Source: Allorhodopirellula solitaria
Lineage (GTDB): Bacteria > Planctomycetota > Planctomycetia > Pirellulales > Pirellulaceae
Direction: 5' to 3'
Assembly (NCBI RefSeq): GCF_007859855.1
Contig: NZ_SJPK01000011.1
Location: 62,001-126,000 of the forward strand
Length of the DNA: 64,000 bases
Part shown: positions 18,152 through 27,424 of the stretch, piece after piece
Layout: the number at the start of each line of letters is the position of its first letter
How positions within the stretch are numbered: position 1 is the stretch's first letter
Translations under genes and position numbers: made by a program
Notes under the pieces: generated by a model
What the model saw: the letters and a program-made list of their open reading frames with translations, nothing else
Database searches by the model: none
What the model was told of the DNA's origin: nothing

Positions 18152-20401
18152 TCACTCGCGCGCACGATGTGGTTCAAAAACAGACTGCGTGCTTGGCTGC
18201 AACCCTTTGCGACCTTGGAACGCCTTGACCGCCTTCCGGTACAGGCTTTCCTGCGACCGCACTCGCTTCTGCTTCTTCTCTGGCGAAATCCGTTCGTAGG
18301 AACCGTCGCTTTGCATCGACCACGCGTTCTGGTTGTCTCGGAAGTGCAACTGTAGCATCTCTCGCAGCCGCCTGCGAATCGCAGGATCGTTGACGGGGAC
18401 AAGGAGTTCGACCCGGCGATCGAGGTTGCGGGGCATCCAGTCGGCGCTGCTGATGAAAATCTGTGGGTCTCCACCGTGCCGAAAGTAGAGCACACGGGCA
18501 TGCTCCAAGTACCGGTCGACGATCGAAACAACCTCGATCGATTCACTCAGGCCTGGGATACCCGGCCGCAAGCAACACACGCCACGAACATTGAGCTGGA
18601 TCTTCACACCCGCCTGGCTGGCTTCATAAAGTGTATCGATAACCTCTTTGTCGACCAATGCGTTGAGCTTGACCATGATATGCGTCTTCTGGCCCTGTCG
18701 AGACCGTTCAGTCTCACCACGAATGAGCTCTAAAACGGTGCTGCGGAGAGTCAACGGCGCGATCGCCAGTTGTTGGAGTGGCTGGGGATGGCTCGAACCG
18801 GTCACCGCATTGAAGAACATCGTCGCGTCCGTGCCGAGCACCTCGTCCTTGGTGAGAATAGAAACGTCGCCGTAGAGATTGGCGGTCACCTCGTTGTAGT
18901 TGCCGGTGCCGAAATGCACGTAGCGAACCAAGCCGTGAGGTTCTCGGCGGACAATGATGCAGACTTTGGCATGCGTTTTTAACCCGCGGATTCCATAGAT
19001 AACCTGCACCCCAGACTGCTCCATCTCGCGCGCCCATTCGATATTGCGAGCCTCATCGAAGCGGGCCTTCAATTCCACGATCGCTGTCACATACTTGCCA
19101 CGCTCGGCGGCCCTTTTCAATGCGGCAACAATCGGGCTGTCGCGGCTGGTCCGATACAAAATCTGCTTCACCGCTAAAACGTCGGGATCAATTGCAGCCT
19201 CTTCGATCAATCGCACCACCGGGTCGAAGGTTTGATAGGGATGCAGCAGCATGATGTCGCCGGCGGCGATCGAAGCGAACATCGGCTCGGCAGGGTCCAC
19301 TGCGGGACTCCGCTGGGGAGGCCAGGTTTCATTGCGCAGTGAATCGAACCCCTTGGCTCCATGCAGGCCAAAGAGGTAGGTCAAATCCAAGGGGCCTTCC
19401 ATGCGAAAAACATAGTCCGGATCGACGTAGAAACTCTCCATCAGGTAGTTGCGAATGGCATCGCTCGCTGACCCATCCATCTCCAGCCGCACGACGTCGG
19501 AGAGACGCCGGCTTTCGAGAACCTCCTCCATGCCGCCGAGCAAATCGCCTGCCCCATCCTCGCGAAGTTCCACGTCGGCATTGCGCGTGATCCGAAAGGG
19601 CTTGCACTGCACGACTTCTCGGCCGGGAAAGAAGTCCTGGACAAAATGCGATACGAGATCTTCGAGCAGAACATAGTTGAAACTCGGTTCGTGCGGCGAA
19701 GGCGAGCTGTCACCGGCGTCGTCAGCGGACGAATCGCTCACCGGTTTTTCCGCCGGCAGCGGCACGATCCTCGGCAGGGTGCGGCCGAGCGGAATGACCG
19801 CAAACTGTGGTTCGTCTTCGTCCTGAGCCGAGCCGGGAAGAGCTTCGCCGGCAGGCAAAATCTGAGGCATGTTCTGGGGCGTCAGTTCAGCGACTCCACG
19901 CAGCTCCACACAGAGGTGAATCCCGAGACCCGGCAGCATCGGGAAGCGGCGATCATGGAGGGCCTGCGGCGACAAAACCGCGACAACATCGCCCCGGAAA
20001 TGTTGCTCCGCAGCCGCCTTCATTCGTTCGCTGCACTGGTTCAAATCCACGCGCGTGATGCGGTGCTCGGCCAACTGGGGCAGCAGATCATCGGCGAGGA
20101 TTTTATATTGCCGCCCCACATGTCGATGGCATCGATTGGCCACCGCCTGCAGTTGTTCTCGTGCGGTCAAGCCTGCGGGATCGCGGCGTCCGCCACCACC
20201 GGCTGCCTGCAGTTTCAAGCTGCCTACCCGCACCATCACGAACTCGTCGAGATTCGATGCCGTGATGGCGAGAAACTTCGCCCGCTCAAGTAGATCCACG
20301 CGCGGGTCGTCGGCCTGATCGAGGACTCGTGAATTGAACTCGAGCCACGCCAGTTCACGATTCAGGTAACGCGGCTCGTCGGCAACAGGAGGCGATGGCA
20401 C
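18152..20401 (-). CDS. ppk: Polyphosphate kinase 1
   Basis: Reversibly polymerises the gamma-phosphate of ATP into polyphosphate. Seen: N-terminal RYLNRELAWLEFNSRVLDQA (residues ~10-30), the phosphohistidine motif LKTHAKVCIIVRRE around 470, CLRPGIPGLSESIEV near 630, and FISSADWMPRNLDRRVEL near 670. 749 aa against ~690 for E. coli, with an extra acidic Ser/Pro-rich insert around residues 195-245 (SDSSADDAGDSSPSP) and a basic tail. The start is GTG 20401. The 60-bp gap to the small membrane gene on the same strand shows nothing notable. Confidence 0.96.
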   Translation of the reverse strand: MPSPPVADEPRYLNRELAWLEFNSRVLDQADDPRVDLLERAKFLAITASNLDEFVMVRVGSLKLQAAGGGGRRDPAGLTAREQLQAVANRCHRHVGRQYKILADDLLPQLAEHRITRVDLNQCSERMKAAAEQHFRGDVVAVLSPQALHDRRFPMLPGLGIHLCVELRGVAELTPQNMPQILPAGEALPGSAQDEDEPQFAVIPLGRTLPRIVPLPAEKPVSDSSADDAGDSSPSPHEPSFNYVLLEDLVSHFVQDFFPGREVVQCKPFRITRNADVELREDGAGDLLGGMEEVLESRRLSDVVRLEMDGSASDAIRNYLMESFYVDPDYVFRMEGPLDLTYLFGLHGAKGFDSLRNETWPPQRSPAVDPAEPMFASIAAGDIMLLHPYQTFDPVVRLIEEAAIDPDVLAVKQILYRTSRDSPIVAALKRAAERGKYVTAIVELKARFDEARNIEWAREMEQSGVQVIYGIRGLKTHAKVCIIVRREPHGLVRYVHFGTGNYNEVTANLYGDVSILTKDEVLGTDATMFFNAVTGSSHPQPLQQLAIAPLTLRSTVLELIRGETERSRQGQKTHIMVKLNALVDKEVIDTLYEASQAGVKIQLNVRGVCCLRPGIPGLSESIEVVSIVDRYLEHARVLYFRHGGDPQIFISSADWMPRNLDRRVELLVPVNDPAIRRRLREMLQLHFRDNQNAWSMQSDGSYERISPEKKQKRVRSQESLYRKAVKAFQGRKGLQPSTQSVFEPHRARE

Positions 20402-20556
20402 GAATGGATCTCAATCTAAGGAACGGGACGTGACGCGGAGGTTGACAGGGCGGGTGCGAAAATAACGGCGGGCGATCGGACGTTTCGTCTCCGGTTTTCT
20501 CGCCAGGGCGAGTTGCTCTCACAAAGACAGGGGCGTCTGGTGAGAACGAGGTCGGC

Positions 20557-21657
20557 TCACGAAGTCGAGACGACGTCGTCTGCCGCCGCGTCCGCTTCGG
20601 CAGGCTCTTCGATCGATTCCATCTCCGTTTTGACGGGATGCCCTAAAAGTATACTGATTGCTTTGGGGTAAAACTCTTTGCCATACGTCAATTCACCACC
20701 TTGGTGCCCGACGGCGGCAACTAGGCCTGCGATCAGAAGCAAACCGACCTTCCAAGTTTTCGCCAAACCGGGAGACGGGCGTTTGACCCAAACGAAGGCC
20801 ACGATCGAGAAGATGCATGACAAAATGGTTACCACGACAGCCGACCACCGATGCCAAAATATCTCGGAGTCCAAATCGAAGCGAGCCCAGGAGCCGTACC
20901 CCTTTTCGACACTGAATGACCATCCCATCAGGGTCGCGACCACTGCCGATACGGCACCGATCCATAAACAGGCCAACGGCATCTGCGTCCCCAAGGTGGG
21001 CCATTTCCATCCGAGGACGACAAACATCGCACCGATGATCAGTAACGCGATCGGGAAGTGAATCGTGGCGGGATGCAGGAATCCTTGGAACGACCACACC
21101 CGCGAAAGCAAGCCTCGGTTCTCGTGGGTGAGTTCTTCAGCGGCCGGTAGCGGCGCTCCCGAACCATCGAGCATCGCGTCTTCAGGCCACGCCGCGCCCT
21201 CGTCAATCCACAACCGCACCAATGCGAGTTCAGCCGGGCTGAGGGGGCCGCCGTGACTTCGGGGCGGCATCAACATATCGTCGTCTTCGGATGCCATGTA
21301 ATCGATAAATAGGGTGCTCGACATCGCATCCTCTGCGATGAGGTAGTCCAACATCAATTCCCGATCGTCGACGCGGAAATCGTTCTTGGCCTCGTCCGCC
21401 CCGTGGCATTCCAGGCAATGCGATCGCAGGATCGGCACGACGTCTCGTTCGAAATCCACGACGCGTCCCTCGTCATCAATAGGCATCCGCTTGACTGGCT
21501 CGGTGGAGACGTCCGCCATCATTTCTGAAGTGGATTTGCCGATCGCGTCCTCTTCGGCTCTGCTGGTCTTCGGCAGACCGACCAGGAACACGATCGCCGT
21601 TATCGCAATCGAGGCGGGAAAGTAGAATGACCGAAAACTGCGAACTTGTCTGTGCAT
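20557..21657 (-). CDS. Planctomycete cytochrome c / DUF2231 membrane fusion protein
   Basis: 366 aa from ATG 21657. Signal/anchor SIAITAIVFLVGLPKTSRA, then a PSCyt1-type domain with the single haem motif CLECHGAD (C-x-x-C-H) and LMPPRSHGGPLSPAELALVRLWIDEGAAWP, then a DUF2231-like membrane region with four spans (FPIALLIIGAMFVVLGW, PLACLWIGAVSAVVATLMGW, WSAVVVTILSCIFSIVAFVWV, WKVGLLLIAGLVAAVGHQGGELTYG). Such fusions may pass electrons near the cytoplasmic membrane, but no substrate is known. The frame extends to 21831 through Pro/His-rich noise. Divergent from the histidine kinase. Confidence 0.88.
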   Translation of the reverse strand: MHRQVRSFRSFYFPASIAITAIVFLVGLPKTSRAEEDAIGKSTSEMMADVSTEPVKRMPIDDEGRVVDFERDVVPILRSHCLECHGADEAKNDFRVDDRELMLDYLIAEDAMSSTLFIDYMASEDDDMLMPPRSHGGPLSPAELALVRLWIDEGAAWPEDAMLDGSGAPLPAAEELTHENRGLLSRVWSFQGFLHPATIHFPIALLIIGAMFVVLGWKWPTLGTQMPLACLWIGAVSAVVATLMGWSFSVEKGYGSWARFDLDSEIFWHRWSAVVVTILSCIFSIVAFVWVKRPSPGLAKTWKVGLLLIAGLVAAVGHQGGELTYGKEFYPKAISILLGHPVKTEMESIEEPAEADAAADDVVSTS

Positions 21658-22055
21658 GGTGAATCCGTGCCGATGAGGCGACCAAGGTGGGAAGGCGGTG
21701 GGGAACGAGGCGGGGCGTCCCGGCGGGACGGGACGGTGGGGAGTGAAAGGACGGTGTGGTGGGGAGTGAAAGAACGGGGCGGGGGGCGGGCAGCGAGCCC
21801 TATTGTAGTGCGATGTTCGGTGCGCTACCAACCACCGGTAGGCAGCCGACTGCGATTGTTCAGGTGGGGGGGTGGGATATTGACCTGGAACGGTCGCCTG
21901 CCCTCCAATTGAACATCAACTCTGTGCTCGTGCGTCTGAGAAGGCTGCGGAAATTGTTCGCGAGTGTTGGTGGCCGGATTTGCGGGCCCGTCGACGCGGA
22001 TCACAGTGAGAAGGCGACGGTTATTCTTTCGCTTCCCTATCGAGCCGATGTGAAC
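21658..22055. other. G-rich divergent intergenic region
   Basis: Roughly 400 bp between the cytochrome-DUF2231 gene and the histidine kinase. The part 21670-21800 is strikingly G-rich on the plus strand with runs such as GGGGCGGGGGGCGGG and near-repeats of GGTGGGGAGTGAAAG (21734-21775, two copies about 25 bp apart). It could form G-quadruplexes in plus-strand RNA or DNA. Promoters of both genes should lie here; I cannot assign them. Confidence 0.6.
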
Positions 22056-24395
22056 ATGCCCGAATCCGCTCACCATTCTACGCGCAGTCGCCGCAGAGTG
22101 CGGCCGCCCCATCTTGCTGAACCGATCGCGATCGCGGTCGTGATCGCCGTGCTCGTGGTCAGTGGAGTGATCGCCCTGCGTAACTTCCAGGACCTCCAAG
22201 ACAATCGCTTGATGGTACGGCACGCCAACCTCGTTCTAGCGGCGCTACGAGAGGTCGAGAATTCGGTCATGGACGCAGAGAGCGCCCAACGGGGATACCT
22301 GATTACCGGCAACGATTCCTATCTTGCGCCGATAGACGAGGCGGTGATCCATGCCAACGAGTCCCTCGACCGATTCGAGCAGTTGACGCGCGATAACCCT
22401 GTCCAACAAGACGCAGTCAATGACCTGCGGGAATTGGTTAGCGACCGCCTCTCGGAACTGACGATTGTGCTGGCGGTCTACGACGAGCAGGGACTCGAGG
22501 GGGCGAGTTTGGCGGTGACGACAGACATTGGCAAACGCACCATGAAACGCATCGCTGATAGAGCGGACCAAATGCGGCGGAGTCAAGCCGAGTCGCTGGG
22601 CGAACGAGAATTGCTCGCCAATCACTCCTACCAAAGCGGCCGCACCACGTCGGTACTGTCCACCTTGATCGGATTGATTCTGGTCGGCGGTGTGCTGTAC
22701 CTGCTCCAACACAACCGCCGCAAAGCCGAGCAAGCGACCACGGTGCTGGCGAAAACTCGTGAACGCCTCCAATTGGCCTTGGACGCTGCGGAGATGGGAT
22801 CTTGGAACATCAACCTGGCGAAAGAACACTTGATGGGGGACGCCCAATTTCGAAACATCTATGGCTTTCATGCCGGTGAAGTGACTTTCCAACGCGCAAT
22901 CGATGCACTCCATCCCGAGGATCGTCACGGTGTCGAAACGGCGATCGCTGCAGCGACACGCCCTGTCGATCCCCTTCCCTACGCGATTGAATATCGCGTC
23001 GTGCACGACGATGGGACCGTTCATTGGGTGCTCGCCAAGGGGGCACCGCATTTTGTCGGCAGTGGCAGCAAGCGGATGCTCGCTAGTTTCGATGGGATTA
23101 TCTCGGACGTCACCGATCGAAAACAGCAGGAACAACGCTTGCTCGAGAGCGAACAGGCGGCGCTGGCTGCGAATCAATCCAAGAGCGAATTCCTCGCTAA
23201 CATGAGTCACGAAATTCGTACCCCAATGGCCGCCATCTTGGGTTACGCCGATGTCCTTCTCGGACATCTCCGTGACCCGGATAATCGCAATTGCGTGCTC
23301 GTTATGAAACGCAACGGGCAGCATCTGCTCGAACTGATCAATGATATCTTGGATCTATCGCGAATCGAAGCCGGGAAATTAGATGTCGACTTGGAGGTGG
23401 TGTCCCTCCCTCAACTCGTTGCCGATGTGCAGTCATTGATGCACGTTCGTGCTGATCAAAAGAACCTGCCTTTTCATGCCGAGTTTTGTGGCCAGGTCCC
23501 TCAAGAGATTCGTACCGATGCGACACGCCTGCGGCAGGTACTGATCAATTTGATCGGCAACGCAATCAAATTTACCGACCAAGGCGATGTGACGCTGAGC
23601 GTTTCCTATGACACTGCCGAACGGCAGGTATCCTTCGCCGTTGAGGACACCGGCATCGGCATCAGTCTCGAGCAGCAACAGCGGCTGTTCCAGCCCTTCA
23701 CGCAAGGGGATTCATCGGTGACGCGGTCCTACGGCGGCAGCGGACTCGGCCTCGCCATCAGCCAGCGTCTTGTTCACATGCTCGATGGAGAGGTGTCCAT
23801 GACAAGTCAACCGGGCAGCGGTTCAACGTTCACCGTCAACCTACCTGTCTCGGAGAGAGAGGACGTGAAACTGGTCGCCCCTGACTTGGTGTCGCTGACG
23901 GGTGAACAAGACGACGCCCCGGATCAGGACCGAACTTTGAGTTGTAATGTGTTGGTCGTCGACGATCGACGCGACGTCCGGCACATCAGCCAGCACTTCC
24001 TTGAGAAGGCAGGGGCCACCGTGGATACCGCCGAGGATGGTCGGCAGGGTGTCGAGGCGACGATTGCAGCACGCGAGGCGGGCACACCTTTCGATCTGAT
24101 CGTCATGGATATGCAGATGCCGAATGTCGATGGGATGCAGGCCACCGCCCAATTGCGTTCGGCGGGAATCCAAGGCCCCATCATCGCGCTCACCGCCGAC
24201 GCCATGAAGGGAGACCGCGAGAGATGCCTTGCCGGTGGTTGCGATGACTACCTATCCAAACCCATCGACCATGCACACCTTGTCGCGATGGTCGCCCACT
24301 ACACCCAAGACGTGACCACAACGGACCTGCAGCAATCTCGCCGCGACCGCTTAACGCGAATGCGGGCCAACCTACAAGGCGAGTCCTCCCGCTGA
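22056..24395 (+). CDS. CHASE3-PAS hybrid sensor histidine kinase
   Basis: 779 aa from ATG 22056 (GTG 22050 also possible; the frame extends to 21756 without protein-like character). Order seen: membrane span ~24-43 (IAIAVVIAVLVVSGVIAL), extracytoplasmic CHASE3 ~45-190 (MDAESAQRGYLITGNDSYLAPI), span ~199-218, PAS with PAC-like end (YRVVHDDGTVHWVLAKG) ~240-350, HisKA with phospho-His in MSHEIRTPM near 385, HATPase with INLIGNAIKFT, EDTGIGI and GGSGLGLAIS to ~600, and a receiver domain ~630-750 with VVDDRRDVR, phospho-Asp in LIVMDMQMP, and LSKPID. All catalytic positions look intact. CHASE3 ligands are not known. No cognate output regulator or HPt domain is adjacent. Confidence 0.95.
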   Translation: MPESAHHSTRSRRRVRPPHLAEPIAIAVVIAVLVVSGVIALRNFQDLQDNRLMVRHANLVLAALREVENSVMDAESAQRGYLITGNDSYLAPIDEAVIHANESLDRFEQLTRDNPVQQDAVNDLRELVSDRLSELTIVLAVYDEQGLEGASLAVTTDIGKRTMKRIADRADQMRRSQAESLGERELLANHSYQSGRTTSVLSTLIGLILVGGVLYLLQHNRRKAEQATTVLAKTRERLQLALDAAEMGSWNINLAKEHLMGDAQFRNIYGFHAGEVTFQRAIDALHPEDRHGVETAIAAATRPVDPLPYAIEYRVVHDDGTVHWVLAKGAPHFVGSGSKRMLASFDGIISDVTDRKQQEQRLLESEQAALAANQSKSEFLANMSHEIRTPMAAILGYADVLLGHLRDPDNRNCVLVMKRNGQHLLELINDILDLSRIEAGKLDVDLEVVSLPQLVADVQSLMHVRADQKNLPFHAEFCGQVPQEIRTDATRLRQVLINLIGNAIKFTDQGDVTLSVSYDTAERQVSFAVEDTGIGISLEQQQRLFQPFTQGDSSVTRSYGGSGLGLAISQRLVHMLDGEVSMTSQPGSGSTFTVNLPVSEREDVKLVAPDLVSLTGEQDDAPDQDRTLSCNVLVVDDRRDVRHISQHFLEKAGATVDTAEDGRQGVEATIAAREAGTPFDLIVMDMQMPNVDGMQATAQLRSAGIQGPIIALTADAMKGDRERCLAGGCDDYLSKPIDHAHLVAMVAHYTQDVTTTDLQQSRRDRLTRMRANLQGESSR

Positions 24396-24715
24396 CAGGA
24401 ACCGAAAACTTGGCAGGTGGACCACGCCCACCTAAACCGCCTCCGAGGACGACTCTGATGAATTTTAGCGGTGAATTGTCAGGTGTGGTCGATCGGGGGG
24501 TGTCCTGGAGAAACACGCTGCCGGTGCATTCCTTTTTGCTGGCGCGAGAATCACGTAGGAACCTCTGCAAATCGCCGTGGGGTGAAAATTCGACTTGACG
24601 CGGTCGTTGCCAGCGACTAATTCTGAATTTCAGGTTTTCTGATTCGCTTCGGTTTCTCTAGTGTTTTCCGACTCGGCCTGCGAATCGCCCTTCATCCCCT
24701 GAAGGAATAGATGCA
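24396..24715. other. Intergenic, regulatory region of the next gene
   Basis: 320 bp with no convincing gene; 61-62-codon frames here lack coding character. AAGGA at 24702-24706 is the ribosome binding site of the gene at 24716. Confidence 0.6.
24595..24623 (+). promoter_or_regulatory. Possible sigma-70-type promoter
   Basis: TTGACG, 17-nt spacer, TAATTC, about 93 bp before the start at 24716. The -35 box is close to consensus; the -10 box is poor. Weak prediction. Confidence 0.3.
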
Positions 24716-25246
24716 ATGCCTGAAAACGCGCAGCCCAAGCGAACTACTCTCGATCGCTTTCTCAGCGGATTGTCGGAGTATATCTTCCAAACCAAGCTCG
24801 GCGTCGCCGATGTGCAGTTGGTGGAGTACATCAGCGAACTGATGTTGCGGTTCACACGTGTCGATGCAATCCAACGTGTCCGACGTGACGATGGCCGGCC
24901 AGCGACGGAGGTCTTTCAGCTGATGTGCGAGGCCGAGCGACGCATCGGCATGGCCCGCCGCGAAGTCCATCGCCATATCGGCGACGTGACCCTGTTTCGC
25001 TCGGGAATGTACCCCGAGAGCGTTCGCGGCAATGCCAAAGGATCCCCCGATCAATTGCTCGACTACTTCCATCAAGGCAAACGCTCGTACAAAATTGCGT
25101 CGACGATTGAGGCGGACGAAGATCGACCGCCCTGCGATCTGCTCGATCGACTGAGCGATCAATTCGAACTGTGCGCCTATGGCCTCCGGGAGATTCGCCG
25201 GGCTTGGGAAGAATCGGGGCCGGCGGATGAATTGATCATCAGTTGA
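24716..25246 (+). CDS. Conserved-looking hypothetical protein, 176 aa
   Basis: Soluble, mostly helical, no signal peptide or membrane span. Good ribosome binding site (AAGGA, 9 nt spacing) and normal codon use support a real gene. Charged segments include FSLC-free helices such as VDAIQRVRRDDGRPATEVFQ in the first half and LLDRLSDQFELCAYGLREI near the end; RRIGMARREVHRHIGDVTLF is the most distinctive stretch. I do not recognise the family. It lies 95 bp upstream of an amidohydrolase on the same strand, but the gap does not argue for a tight operon. Confidence 0.8.
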   Translation: MPENAQPKRTTLDRFLSGLSEYIFQTKLGVADVQLVEYISELMLRFTRVDAIQRVRRDDGRPATEVFQLMCEAERRIGMARREVHRHIGDVTLFRSGMYPESVRGNAKGSPDQLLDYFHQGKRSYKIASTIEADEDRPPCDLLDRLSDQFELCAYGLREIRRAWEESGPADELIIS

Positions 25247-25341
25247 ACCCGGAGTGTCTCAGCGGGAATCGAAAGGACCACCGTTGGGAATCGCAGCCCC
25301 ATCGACGACTCTTGCTACTTTGACACGAGACATTTCAACGC

Positions 25342-26175
25342 ATGCTGATTGATTCGCACCATCACCTATGGACTTACGATCCCGCGCAGTACGGCTGGAT
25401 CAACGACGAAATGGCGGTTTTGAAACACGATTTCCTCGGCCCTCAACTCCGCCAGGTTGCTCGCGAGAACGAGGTGCAGGGTTTCGTTAGCGTTCAGGCG
25501 CGTCAGAGCTTGGGCGAAACGCGAGACCTGCTCGAGATCGCGAGTGGAGAGCCATTGGTCGCCGGGGTCGTGGGCTGGGCGCCGTTTGTTCAGCCAAACG
25601 TCGTTGACATTATCGACGAGTTCGCAGGTCACGCGAAACTCAAGGGGTTCCGGCACGTTGTGCAGGACGAACCCGACGACCGGTTTCTAGATCGCGAGGA
25701 CTTCAATGCGGGCATTCGAACGCTGCGCGGCCGGGACATGGTCTACGACCTGCTCGTCTTCCCCAAGCAGTTGCCTGCCGCGATCGACTTTGCCGATCGT
25801 CATTCCGACCTGCCGATGGTTCTCGATCACATTGCCAAGCCAGCGATCGCGGAGGGTGCTTTGGATGAGGCTTGGAAACGAGACTTCTGTGAGTTGGCGC
25901 AGCGTGAGAACGTCACTTGCAAATTTTCCGGAGCCGCTACCGAAGTCCGCGACGCTTCTTGGTCGATCGAAACCCTCCGCCCGTACTGGGACGTCGCCCT
26001 TGAGGCATTCGGCACCGATCGGCTGATGTTCGGTAGCGATTGGCCGGTCTGCCTGCTCGCCACCGAATACAGTCGCTGGCTCGACGCGGTGAAAACGCTC
26101 GCCGCATCCCTGAGCGATTCGGAGCAATCAAAATTCTTCGCTGGTAACGCCAGCCGCGTCTATCGGCTCAGCTAA
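25342..26175 (+). CDS. Amidohydrolase family 2 (L-fuconolactonase-like)
   Basis: 277 aa. TIM-barrel metal hydrolase: metal-binding HxH at the N-terminus (IDSHHHLW, with WTYDPAQYGWI as in the lactonase subgroup), GFRHVVQDEPDDRFL around residue 95, the catalytic-domain LDHIAKP near 165, CKFSGAATE near 195, and DRLMFGSDWPVCLLA near 230 carrying the conserved Asp. The subgroup hydrolyses sugar lactones such as L-fucono- or L-rhamnono-lactone; the exact substrate is not shown. Isolated: a gene-poor region follows. Confidence 0.88.
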   Translation: MLIDSHHHLWTYDPAQYGWINDEMAVLKHDFLGPQLRQVARENEVQGFVSVQARQSLGETRDLLEIASGEPLVAGVVGWAPFVQPNVVDIIDEFAGHAKLKGFRHVVQDEPDDRFLDREDFNAGIRTLRGRDMVYDLLVFPKQLPAAIDFADRHSDLPMVLDHIAKPAIAEGALDEAWKRDFCELAQRENVTCKFSGAATEVRDASWSIETLRPYWDVALEAFGTDRLMFGSDWPVCLLATEYSRWLDAVKTLAASLSDSEQSKFFAGNASRVYRLS

Positions 26176-26410
26176 AGCTTGCTGCCTAACGTCACGCCGC
26201 GGGTCCCTCGCGGACAGGCAGCGGGGGCTTATGGCGACAGTTCGCTGGGAATCTCGCTCACTCAGGTGCGCGATAGGCACAAAAAAAGGCTCATCCGACG
26301 GAAGCGTGCGCCCGAGGTTTTCAAGGCATGGCTCCAGTATCGAAGGATTTATTTGAGGGATGTGATTATCAATGTTAGACTGGCACTGCCGGGAGAAACG
26401 GAGCCGATTT

Positions 26411-26717
26411 CGAATGGCGTGGACTTAAGCGATTGCCGCGTGTGAAACATCCTTCCGTCGAGCTTGTCTCGGCGGAGGAACCAACTGGCAGCTACCGAAA
26501 AAATGCGAAGTAGAAACGGTGCTCCGTCTCGGGCTTGTCCCGGCGGTCACACGACTTGATTCGCTGATTCCGCCGGGACAAGCCCGGAGCGGAGATCGAT
26601 CTGGCGAGGGCGTTTTGCAGGTAGCTTGCAGTTGCCACTCCGCCCGGACAAGCCGGACGGAAGCGAAAACAGATGCCCGTGAAACTCGAGTAAATCTGCT
26701 TAAGTCCACGCCATTCG
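26411..26717. mobile_element. MITE-like inverted duplication with 20-bp perfect ends
   Basis: Seen directly: 20 bases at 26411-26430 are the exact reverse complement of 26698-26717. Inside, 26452-26477 pairs imperfectly with 26638-26664, CAACTGGCAGCTACC (26482-26496) pairs with a near-match at 26620-26635, and 17 bases at 26530-26546 are the exact reverse complement of 26570-26586 around a 23-nt centre. Both halves are therefore diverged inverted copies of one ~140-bp unit. Each half also holds two copies of a GGCTTGTCCCGGCGG-like core. A 7-base direct repeat GAGCCGA occurs at 26401-26407 and 26717-26723, possibly a target duplication though imperfectly placed. No transposase is present. Alternative: an expressed long-hairpin RNA. 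Confidence 0.6.
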
Positions 26718-26902
26718 AGCCGAGCTCTGCAGAGGTGCTGGCTTGGCAAGGGATATCTCGGTCGACGGTACGCCAATGGTGTTGTCGGTCTCTGGCGAGC
26801 GTTTGTTCGTCAGGGACGCATTTTTGAACGATCATTGGATACGAGAGCCATGCCTCAAAAAACCTTCCGCTGTGCTCTGCGCACGCTTCCGTCGGATGAA
26901 CC

Positions 26903-26948
26903 AAAAAAAACCACTTGCTCAGACCAAGGTAACCATCTGAGCAAGTGG
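26903..26948 (-). terminator. Rho-independent terminator on the minus strand
   Basis: Minus-strand reading: a 13-bp perfect stem (CCACTTGCTCAGA / TCTGAGCAAGTGG, 26911-26923 with 26936-26948), 12-nt loop, followed immediately by eight T. This is a textbook intrinsic terminator, but no minus-strand protein gene ends just before it; lepA ends over 600 bp upstream. Confidence 0.8.
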
Positions 26949-27105
26949 CAATAGCTCGCGCTGTGCTCATTCGTTGAGCGAAGCTCAAAAAGTGAGTGTG
27001 ATCGCGAGTGGGGTGGCTGACCCAGGCGTCAGCCCGCCGACTTTCGTCAAGGGTTTCCACCCCGTTGGCTAGTACAGCAATAATCCACTTGATCACCTCC
27101 TTTAA
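26903..27105 (-). ncRNA. Candidate small RNA / leader with 13-codon ORF
   Basis: On the minus strand AAAGGAGGTGATCA (27090-27103) is complementary over 13-14 bases to the usual 3' end of 16S rRNA. GTG 27088 follows at 7 nt and opens a 13-codon frame ending at 27047. Downstream come a stem-loop GGCTGAC/GTCAGCC (27015-27034), a second TTGAGC/GCTCAA (26974-26988) and the terminator. Together this looks like a short transcript of about 200 nt. No promoter is assigned. It may be a decayed leader of a lost element. Confidence 0.35.
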
Positions 27106-27311
27106 AACATGGTTCGACGTGACGCTCATCCAGGTGCCAACCAGAACGGACGAGTCTCACGTACGGAAGTTATGTCGCGACGCGTATCACGACCCAGTGA
27201 CGGTATTATCGTCACGGATAGAGACGATTGCAAGCTCGATCGGGTTCGGGGGGGCAATCTGAATTTTGGAGAAAAACAGAATCCAGAAGTGCGAAGCATC
27301 GCGGATCAATC

Positions 27312-27350
27312 AGTGGCGGATTTCGCGAAATCTTTGCTGGAGTGGACGAG
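27312..27350. repeat. Dispersed intergenic repeat, module 1, copy 1
   Basis: 39 bases beginning AGTGGCGGATTTCGCGAAA, matching 36553-36591 at 33 of 39 positions. Both copies lie in intergenic DNA. Confidence 0.6.
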
Positions 27351-27424
27351 TCCCCAAACGCCAATCAATCACGCCAAGCAAATGGGTTCGTTGCATCCTG
27401 TTGATTACCCGCAGGTTTGCTGCC

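Noticed and set aside
27090-27103. TGATCACCTCCTTT as a fragment of 16S rRNA 3' end
   Set aside because: The match ends after 13-14 bases and upstream sequence does not fit 16S; on the minus strand it is better read as a Shine-Dalgarno.
26425-27129. 234-codon minus-strand open frame beginning near the strong Shine-Dalgarno
   Set aside because: It reads through the inverted duplication and the terminator hairpin, has no family resemblance and no matching start site.
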